Origin: Odontesthes bonariensis
Taxonomy: Eukaryota > Chordata > Actinopteri > Atheriniformes > Atherinopsidae
DNA: 64,000 nucleotides
NCBI RefSeq assembly: GCF_027942865.1
Contig: NC_134526.1
Coordinates: 5,417,784-5,481,783, forward strand
Direction: 5' to 3'
Shown piece by piece: positions 45,128-64,000 of the stretch. Both the position numbers and the translations under genes were made by a program. The notes under the pieces are model-generated. The model ran no database searches, was not told the DNA's origin, and saw only the letters and a list, made by a program, of their open reading frames with translations. The first letter of the stretch is position 1. Each line of letters begins with the position of its first letter.

Positions 45128-45297
45128 GTGCCTTTAATGGATAGGAAAGTTCAGAGAGACAGGAAGCAGGGGGCAAAGAGAGGGGGAACGACATGCAGCA
45201 CAGGGCCGTCCGATGCGGGACTCGAACCAGTTGCAGCGAGGACTGTAGCCTCTGTACATGGGGCGCCTGCTCAGCCCACTACGCCACGGACCACCCC
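45128..45297 (-). mobile_element. tRNA-derived SINE inside the hAT element (unit B)
   Basis: Orthologue of 16061-16230, with the same promoter boxes. Confidence 0.75.
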
Positions 45298-45371
45298 TGT
45301 TTTATTATTTATTTTATTATTGTAAAAGTCTGTTGCTGTGGAAAAGAAAGTAATCGGCGGATCCACCAAAC

Positions 45372-45677
45372 ATGGAGAAGGGTACGGAACTTTTACTCGG
45401 CCATTTTCATTTTAAAGTTCTTCCAGACGGCGGAGTCGACAGAACCAAAGTCATCTGTAAACACTGCCGAGTTGAATTGTCTTCTCAGCGTAGTAGTTCC
45501 AGTCTAAAATATCACTTAAAGGCAAAACACACAACTGATAGCAGCAAGTCATTCAAGGAAACAGACAGTGGAGCGAGGCTTCTACATAAAAACTACAGAA
45601 AGATGCTGATGTTAAAAGTGTGTTTGCACAACAAATGTTATGGCACTTTCATTTATATGGCAGCACATTTAAAATAA
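45372..45677 (+). pseudogene. 101-aa BED-finger fragment of a hAT transposase (unit B copy)
   Basis: The open frame starts MEKGTELLLGHFHF and includes VICKHC...KYHLKAKH, the C2-H2 arrangement of a BED finger. It ends before any dimerisation or catalytic domain. It may be a remnant of the first transposase exon in a deletion derivative. Confidence 0.6.
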
Positions 45678-45810
45678 AACTAAATGCTAAAAGCTATACG
45701 CTACTTTTGGATTCATTTTTGGATTCTGCGTACAAATGCGATTAATCGTGATTAATCAGGGAAATCATGTGATTAATTAGATTAAACATTTTAATCGTTG
45801 CCCAGCCCTA

Positions 45811-47064
45811 GTAAAAAACCTTCATAACTCCAAATAGTTTGTAATTTGTCGATCAAAAACAAAAACAAAGTTCTGAAAACCTGGTCAGTAACATAGGTAC
45901 TCTGCCTGGAGAATTTCACCCAGTGAGTGAAAAGTTGTAGAAAAATGTATTTAAAGTGAGAGTTTAACAGGATGAAACGAGTTCCTTGTGCTGTGTTTAT
46001 TATACATCATTTTATCTGCAAATGAAGAAGAAAACATGCAAAAGCAGAACATAGAACCTTTAAATTTAGTCTTAAAACTCAATTTTATTACTTTGCTTTG
46101 AATTTCTTTTTTTTTGTTGGTTTCTGTTTATTTTATTGCTTTTATTACATTAAAGCTCTTGCATTTCATTTAGCAATTTGAGCTACCTTATTTACTTTTC
46201 ATCCTACAGAAAGTTGATCAGTTGCAGCCGTTTTAAATGTGTTTTTTAAATAAACGACTCGATTGTCCTCCATTATGTGGCACCACAGTACCGCAACAGA
46301 ACCAAACACTGAAAATACGGCAGGACTTTCACTATTTAGTCTATTAAGATGGTCGTGCTTTTTTATCTCCTCCATCTTGACATGATATTGACAGAAACAA
46401 CTGGGTGCACATGCAAATTTCCACTGAGGATGCTGTGTTTAGACTCGATTGGTTCATGTGTTTATCTCTTGCACTACTTGATTACCGTTCAGTGTAATTT
46501 TAGTTTAGATAATTAACTTTTACAAAGTTATTATTACTTTTTACACTGGTGGATCAACTGAGTCATTACACCAGAGATTATTAAGAAGCTATACAGATCT
46601 TTACACGGACTCAGGACCCAACTCATTTAAATAAGAGGCTATAATTTAACAATTGGATAAGCCTTAATGATGAAAAACTATTTTCAATAATTTTTGTAAA
46701 ATTTTGTAATTTCATCCCAAACAGAAACATAATTTCCTTTTTATATATACCTTCACATCCCATTTACTCTAAACCTAAGGTCATGCCCTTCCATGCCACA
46801 ATTTGAAAAAATAATCTTAATAATTTTTCCCAAAAAACTTGTTTACCCTTAATTAGACCACCATACTTTTCTTTTTTTTACACCTTCCCCTGCCACCTGC
46901 CACCTGCCACCTGCCCTAAACCTAAGGTCACAGGACCCGAGCCCTAACCCTAAGTCCAAACTCCATGGCAGCTAATAAGTTGCGTGGGAGGGGAGCCACT
47001 GTTTAAAAACTCACAAACCTAACCTGTTTCAGAGCATGTTGCAGCCTCATTGTTACCATGGCAG
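45811..47064. other. Noncoding spacer of unit B
   Basis: Colinear with unit A 16744-16817 and 18418-21139, without the Harbinger-like and Rex3 insertions. It contains a CCACCTG tandem (about 46895-46914). No gene was seen. Confidence 0.6.
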
Positions 47065-48040
47065 AGGTGGCAGCCAAAAACTGTACTCAAGTAAAAGTAA
47101 AAAGTAGTCATCCAAATACTCAATTACTTGAGTAAGAGTAAAAAAGTGAAAAAACTACTCAAGTACTGAGTAACTGTTGAGTAACGTCTGATTTATTTGT
47201 TAACACAAGCGTTCAATCAGACAGACAAAAATACTAAATAATCATCTTTAGGCAAATTAGAGTTCATCCAATTGATAAAATAAATTAAAATTAATTAAAA
47301 TTAATTACAAAATAGCTTAAATTAAAATAATCCAGGTAAATTCAGGTACTTCAATAAAAAATAAAAGAGACTTAGGAAATGTTTAAAACATATGTAACCC
47401 ATATGTAACCTAAAAAACAAACATTCACCTATCCATGGGGAAAAAACGAGTTTAGGAAACTTAGCGCTACATGTTTCCTCAAGTTAGATGCTGAGTTTCT
47501 GCTGAAATGTGCGTTTGTTTTGGTTGACACAGAAGACACATAATGTAGCTGCTGTTTCTCACTCTTTGTGAGGTAAACATGCTTTCAGTATGAGGCCTCG
47601 TCTGCGTCTGCATTTCCCACCGTTGGTTCTGACATTTTTCATCTGTTTCTTTGTTTGTTTGCTACGACTGCTAATGCTAAAGCTAACCCGTCCCGCCGCT
47701 GAGATCGAGTACGGTCACGTGACCAGACTGCACGGCTGCGTCTGATTGGTGGAACACAGTCAGGTGGTAGAGCCTTTGGTGGAAGTCTCTCTCTCTGTCA
47801 GAATAAAACATTAAAATGAGGCGTACGCGGGGGGATAAAAATAATGAGGCGTAGAATACCAAAGAGGTAAGAAGAAAAGTAACCAGCTCATTGTAGCCTA
47901 ATGTAGCGGAGTAAGAGGACAGTTTCTGCTGCACAGATCTACTCAAGTAAAAGTAAAAAGTATAGAGATTTAAAACTACTCCTAGAAGTATAATGTTTTT
48001 CAAAGACTTACTCAAGTAAATGTAACTCGTTACTACCCAC
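47065..48040. mobile_element. MITE-like repeat rich in ACTCAAGTA motifs, full copy (unit B)
   Basis: It starts at AGAGGTGG and ends at TACTACCCACCTC, with several ACTCAAGTAAAAGTAAAAAGTA motifs near both ends. The 177-aa minus-strand frame across the right part has no recognisable domain and is treated as chance. Confidence 0.55.
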
Positions 48041-49442
48041 CTCATCGTTGCCATGGCAATATTCCATGTGAGCCAATGAGTTTTCCCCGTGTGGCAACAT
48101 TCTGATCTGATCTTTCTCACATTTTTAGTCTTTGATTCTAATTCAAGATGAAGTGTTGTGTGCTGAAGGATTAGGGCACAGCAGCAGCTCACCCATGCAG
48201 AGGCATTTATGAGCAAGGCAGGAAACTAATGAGGGGAATGTGGCTGCACCCAGCCTAAAATATCCACTGTGGGAACAGACTTTTCCATTCCTGACATATT
48301 TCCTGATCAACTGTGATCATGAAATTGGCGGAACTGATTCTATATTTAAAAAAGTAATATCGAATTTAGCAAAATTATTATCTTTTTTATCTTTTCAGCT
48401 TCCTTTTCTTGCTTTCCTTCAGGCTGTGAAGGCAATGCAAAACTTTTTACTTTTTTACTTTAATTTTGACTACTTTTATTCTTTTGTATATTATTTAGAT
48501 ATCTTTTTATATTTTTTGTGTATACAAAGCCAAGAGCTCCTGAAATAAATTTCATTGTGCCTGCATAGTGACAATAAAAATTCTTGATTCTTGAATAAAC
48601 TGTCTTGAGTGTAATATTAACTGAAACATCTATTTGGATTAATGGAGACTTCGATAATCACACAAAAAGCAAAGAGAACGGTTTTATTCAGCACCAATAT
48701 TCAGCTATTTTCCTTTAGATTAAGTATCTGTAGCTCGTGACTGAGTGGTGTTTGAATGCAGGATTTATCTCTGTAGATCAGATTAAATCTACCTTTGCTC
48801 TGATTCAGCCCAACGAGGTGATTTTGTTATTTCTGGAGTTTTAAAATAGAAATCTGCAGAGACGTGCGTGTGCTGGAGATGAATGTAAGCCATGACGTCA
48901 TCTGCTGGTACAGAAATGCTTGAACAGCGGGACAATGGCCCAGCTGGACCAGTTTGTTCTGTTTCCTTCTCTTCTTTGCATCAGCGGATGTTCACAGATG
49001 AACTGGCCTCAGTGAGCGGCACTACGTCAGAGCAGGTCTGTACATTCTCTGCCTTCTCTCGTGATGAATCACCTGGAAAAACATGCTGGTTGCTTATTGA
49101 AAACATGAAAGGCCAAAAGATGTCAGGTTATTATTATTGCCTTTGGAGAACTGAAGTTAAATATTAAAAGATATTCTCCTGTAAGAAACAGAATAAGTCT
49201 GTAAGTCAAGTGACGTGTGAAGTATTTTTGGCCCTTTTCAGCTGTTCGGTTTTTAATTAAAAACTTAATTTCCAGTTTCTACTTCATCCTTTTATCACCT
49301 GTGAGATCTGTGGCCTCTCTGGTTTTAATAAAAGCAACACTTAGCATAGACTCTGTTGAAATGTTAGTTTCTGCGTCTGGGTGCAGCGACCTGCAGCTTC
49401 ATGGATTGTTCATTACAAACGTCCTTTTCGAGCATAAGATGG
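48041..49442. other. Mostly unassigned sequence downstream of unit B
   Basis: No homology to units A to C was noticed. At about 48500-48595 the sequence ends in repeated AATTCTTGATTCTTGA, a typical fish LINE 3' tail on the + strand. Frames at 48892-49167 and 49217-49453 have no recognised domain. Confidence 0.45.
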
Positions 49443-49583
49443 TTCATAAGTAGGGCTGGGCAACGATTAAAATGTTTAATCTAATTAATCACATGATTTC
49501 CCTGATTAATCACGATTAATCACATTTGTACGCAAAATCCAAAAATGAATCCAAAAGTAGCGTATAGCTTTTAGCATTTAGCT

Positions 49584-49889
49584 TTATTTTAAATGTGCTG
49601 CCATATGAATGAAAGTGCCGTAACATTTGTTGTGCAAACACACTTTTAACATCAGCATCTTTCTGTAGTTTTTATGTAGAAGCCTCGCTCCACTGTCTGT
49701 TTCCTTGAATGACTTGCTGCTATCAGTTGTGTGTTTTGCCTTTAAGTGATATTTTAGACTGGAACTACTACGCTGAGAAGACAATTCAACTTGGCAGAGT
49801 TTACAGATGACTTTGGTTCTGTCGACTCCGCCGTCTGGAAGAACTTTAAAATGAAAATGGCCGAGTAAAAGTTCCGTACCCTTCTCCAT
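49584..49889 (-). pseudogene. 101-aa BED-finger transposase fragment
   Basis: Same frame as 45372-45677, intact, with VICKLC at the first Cys pair. The catalytic domain is missing. Confidence 0.6.
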
Positions 49890-49924
49890 GTTTGGTGGAT
49901 CCGCCGATTACTTTCTTTTCCTGT

Positions 49925-50590
49925 TCCACAGCAGACAGCAGCAGACTTTTACAAAATAAAAGCCTGTGAGCAACAGACTTTTACAAAATAAAAGCCTGTG
50001 AGCAAGAAACTTTTACAGAATAAAAGCCTGTGAGCAACAGACTTTTACAAAATAAAAGCCTGTGAGCGACAGACTTTTACAGAATAAAAGCCTGTGAGCG
50101 ACAGACTTTTACAAAATAAAAGCCTATGAGCAACAGACTTTTAAAGAATAAAAGCCTGTGAGCAACAGACTTTTACAAAATAAAAGCCTGTGAGCAACAG
50201 ACTTTTACAAAATAAAAGCCTGTGAGCAACAGACTTTTACAAAATAAAAGCCTTTGAGTAACAGACTTTTACAAAATAAAAGCCTTTGAGTAACAGACTT
50301 TTACAAAATAAAAGCCTTTGAGCAACAGACTTTTACAAAATAAAAGCCTTTGAGTAACAGACTTTTACAAAATAAAAGCCTGTGAGCAACAGACTTTTAC
50401 AAAATAAAAGCCTGTGAGCAACAGACTTTTACAAAATAAAAGCCTTTGAGCGACAGACTTTTACAAAATAAAAGCCTGTGAGCGACAGACTTTTACAAAA
50501 TAAAAGCCTGTGAGCGACAGACTTTTACAAAATAAAAGCCTGTGAGCGACAGACTTTTACAAAATAAAAGCTTGTGAGCGACAGACTTTT
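49925..50590. repeat. 31-bp minisatellite inside the hAT derivative
   Basis: About 21 tandem copies of a unit containing CAGACTTTTACAAAATAAAA and GCCTGTGAGCAA, with small variants (GCAAG, GCGAC, GTAAC). The related element at 57174-57847 has only about three units. Confidence 0.95.
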
Positions 50591-50691
50591 ACAATAATAA
50601 AACCTGCGTTAACGCACGATAAAATATTTGTCGGCGTAAAATAATTAACAAGTTAACGCGATAATAACGAGTTAACTCTCCTATTCATAAG

Positions 50692-51210
50692 TGCACCTGG
50701 AACCAAAGGTCGATGATTGACTTTGTAGTCCTGTGATCAGACCTGTAGTCGTACGTCTCGGATGAAGACAGAAGCCAGCTGATCACCAAATGAAGTGGCT
50801 GCTGCTCAGAACTTTGCAGGTAATTTTACTCCGTTAGGAAGGTTCGGCTGGACCCTCCTGCTCCCTGTGCACCTGTATCACCATCACCTGGCCTGTGGGA
50901 GTCATTGGCTCCCTCAGATTAAATACTCCCTGCTTCCCTTCACCATCGTGTTCTCCCATCAGTCTGTATTCTGAGTTCAGCCCTCAGAAATCCTGCATCT
51001 GAAGGATCAAACTGTCCTGGATGAGTGCTTCTCTCTCAGAATACAGGCCTGGTTGCTGGCCTCCTCTCTGCTTTGAAGACAAAGTAAAAACGTCTTTAAT
51101 TCACTGATCTTCTGTGTTTTTAATCTTTGAGATTTTTATGCATCTAATCATCTCTTATTTCTTTGGTTTTCTTACTTTTCAAACCTTTGTCTCTGCAGTT
51201 TTTCTGCTGT
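50692..51210. other. Unassigned sequence upstream of unit C
   Basis: No gene or repeat was recognised. Homology to unit B upstream sequence starts again at about 51211 (AAGTTCTTTGGGTTACACTT). Confidence 0.45.
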
Positions 51211-51227
51211 AAAGTTCTTTGGGTTAC

Positions 51228-51545
51228 ACTTTAAAATCTAGGAGATCCTTTCTCAAAGCTGCCCCCAGGCTCTGGAATAAGCCCCCCGTCCAGCTGCGTC
51301 TTATTTCTGACCCGGGCCTCTTCAGATCTAGGCTAAAAACCTACTTATTTAGGATGGCTTTTAATACCCAGTAGTATGATGACACTTTTATCTTATTTGA
51401 TCTTAATCGATTTTGTTGTATTTTATTGTTTTTATTTGTTTTTACTTCTTCTTCTCTTTATTTATTACCTGCTGTAAAGCACTTTGGTACACCGTAAGGA
51501 TTGTCTGTAAAGGGCTGAATAAATAAAGTACATTTACATTTACAC
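51228..51545 (+). mobile_element. LINE 3'-end fragment (L2-like) inserted in the 5' flank of gene C
   Basis: It encodes AAPRLWNKPPVQL and FRSRLKTYLF before a stop, the C-terminal hallmark of L2-type LINE ORF2, followed by an AT-rich 3' UTR ending near AATAAATAAAGTACATTT. It splits sequence that is continuous in unit B near 24405. Confidence 0.75.
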
Positions 51546-51810
51546 TTACACTTGGGTTCTAAAGAGTTCCAGAGAACACATCCCAGCTGAAAAAAGCAGA
51601 GAAAATGCATTTTAAAAAGACACAAATGTTCACAGGGAACGGAAATACTGCAGGAAATGAAGTAAAATACCTTAAATGGAAAAGTTGTTTGACGTGAGGA
51701 GGGACAGGTGAGGTGTTGGGTGTGTCGGTGGACAGGTGTGTGACACAGAAAAGGAGGGGCAGGGCAGGTTATTTATGCTGGAGCTGATCTGAAGACGTTA
51801 TCTGACAGTT

Positions 51811-63381
<11,571 letters not shown>

Positions 63382-64000
63382 AGGAGTCCAGTTTAATCTA
63401 ATTTACATGATGTGTCAGGCACAAATGAATGTAAAAATATACTTAAATTTGCCACTTTATCGGCATAAACCCAACTGACTCACAGAGCACGAGGAATCAG
63501 CCACTCAGGGCTCCAGCTGTATATGTGCCAATAATCTTCTGGGCCTCTGTTGAAGCCTAGTTATCGATGTATATAAATGATGATGGGGTTATCCACAAGA
63601 TCCTTTGGTTTCTCTGCTTATGTTAGTGTTTTTTTTTTTTTATTCCTCTTTCCCTTGGCTTTTAATACTACGTAGGCTGTTGATTTTATGTTCACTGATA
63701 TATTATTTGGGGTGGGGTGGACAGTCTATTTATTTATTATGTTTTATTTATTGTATAACCCTTTGGAAACCTTTGTGTTTATTTAAACTGTGCTTTATAA
63801 ATAAAATGGATTGGATTGGATTCTGACCGTATCCTCCAGCCAGCTTCATCACTGTATCTGTAATGATAGCCTGTTCATCGACCTACCTCTTATTAAGACA
63901 TGATTTTAATGTTGTGAAGCATGTTTTTACCTGAAATTTAAAGCACTTTGCAGTATTTGCACTATGATGATAATAAAATGATGATGAATGTGAGTTTTGA
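63382..64000. other. 3' flank of gene C with a short LINE tail
   Basis: Conserved with A and B to about 63630. An insertion at 63632-63821 ends GTGCTTTATAAATAAAATGG followed by ATTGG repeats, a fish LINE 3' tail. The homologous flank then resumes. A candidate AATAAA lies at 63972-63977. Confidence 0.6.

Larger units (their letters stand above)
45042..45810 (+). mobile_element. hAT derivative with BED-finger ORF, unit B
   Basis: Orthologue of 15975-16743, with the same TAGGGCTGGGC ends and A-rich flanks. It includes the nested SINE at 45128-45297. Confidence 0.85.
49451..50683 (-). mobile_element. hAT derivative with BED-finger ORF and expanded minisatellite
   Basis: Perfect 8-bp target duplications TTCATAAG (49443-49450 and 50684-50691) flank the element. 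The left end is TAGGGCTGGGCAACG; the right end has decayed. The minus strand carries the BED-finger frame 49584-49889. The interior is enlarged by a 31-bp tandem array. Confidence 0.9.

Noticed and set aside
47683-48216. 177-codon minus-strand frame
   Set aside because: It spans the end of a MITE-like repeat and unrelated sequence, has no recognised domain, and unit A does not preserve it.
49925-50590. Regular 31-bp repeat array resembling a CRISPR array
   Set aside because: The units abut with no unique spacers, lie inside a hAT element, and the genome is a fish; it is a minisatellite.

Overview
The window is nuclear DNA of a teleost fish, probably a percomorph. The evidence is spliced vertebrate-type genes with GT-AG introns, a Sushi-type Ty3 chromovirus, Rex3 (RTE-clade) LINEs with GATG tails, tRNA-derived SINEs, and hAT and Harbinger-like elements with BED or Myb-like fragments. 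There is no bacterial or organellar sequence.

The single-copy content is one gene present three times in tandem on the + strand: gene A (945-11143, 667 aa), gene B (24678-34305, 651 aa) and gene C (51811-63381, 1364 aa). Each has ten coding exons with matching phases. They encode a signal peptide, a trypsin-like S1 domain with an intact triad and Asp189-type pocket, a Thr-rich mucin-like linker, a second S1 domain in which the catalytic His and Asp are both Asn, a second Thr-rich stretch, and a hydrophobic C-terminus typical of a GPI-anchor signal. The predicted product is an extracellular membrane-tethered protease carrying a pseudoprotease. A and B are very close; C is older. In C the linker has grown to about 787 residues, built mainly from a 72-bp (24-codon) repeat.

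Layout. Unit A: 5' flank 1-944, gene A, 3' flank and spacer to about 21842. Next come a partial fourth copy of the 5' flank (21843-22399), unassigned sequence and a purine-rich pentanucleotide satellite (23155-23544). Unit B: flank from 23708, gene B, and a 3' flank and spacer to about 47760, interrupted by a nearly pristine Ty3 element (38947-44758). Region 48041-51210 is mostly unassigned, with a hAT derivative holding a 31-bp minisatellite. Unit C: from about 51211, gene C, and its 3' flank to the window end. Introns and spacers are loaded with transposons whose presence or absence gives a relative chronology: C split first, a hAT element then entered intron 5 of the A/B ancestor, A and B duplicated, and a TTAA-flanked MITE then inserted inside the hAT copy of A only. 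The Ty3 element is in unit B only; a Harbinger-like element and a Rex3 are in unit A only.

All calls come from reading the sequence; no database search or expression data were available. Exon boundaries were set by splice consensus, frame continuity and agreement between the three paralogues.
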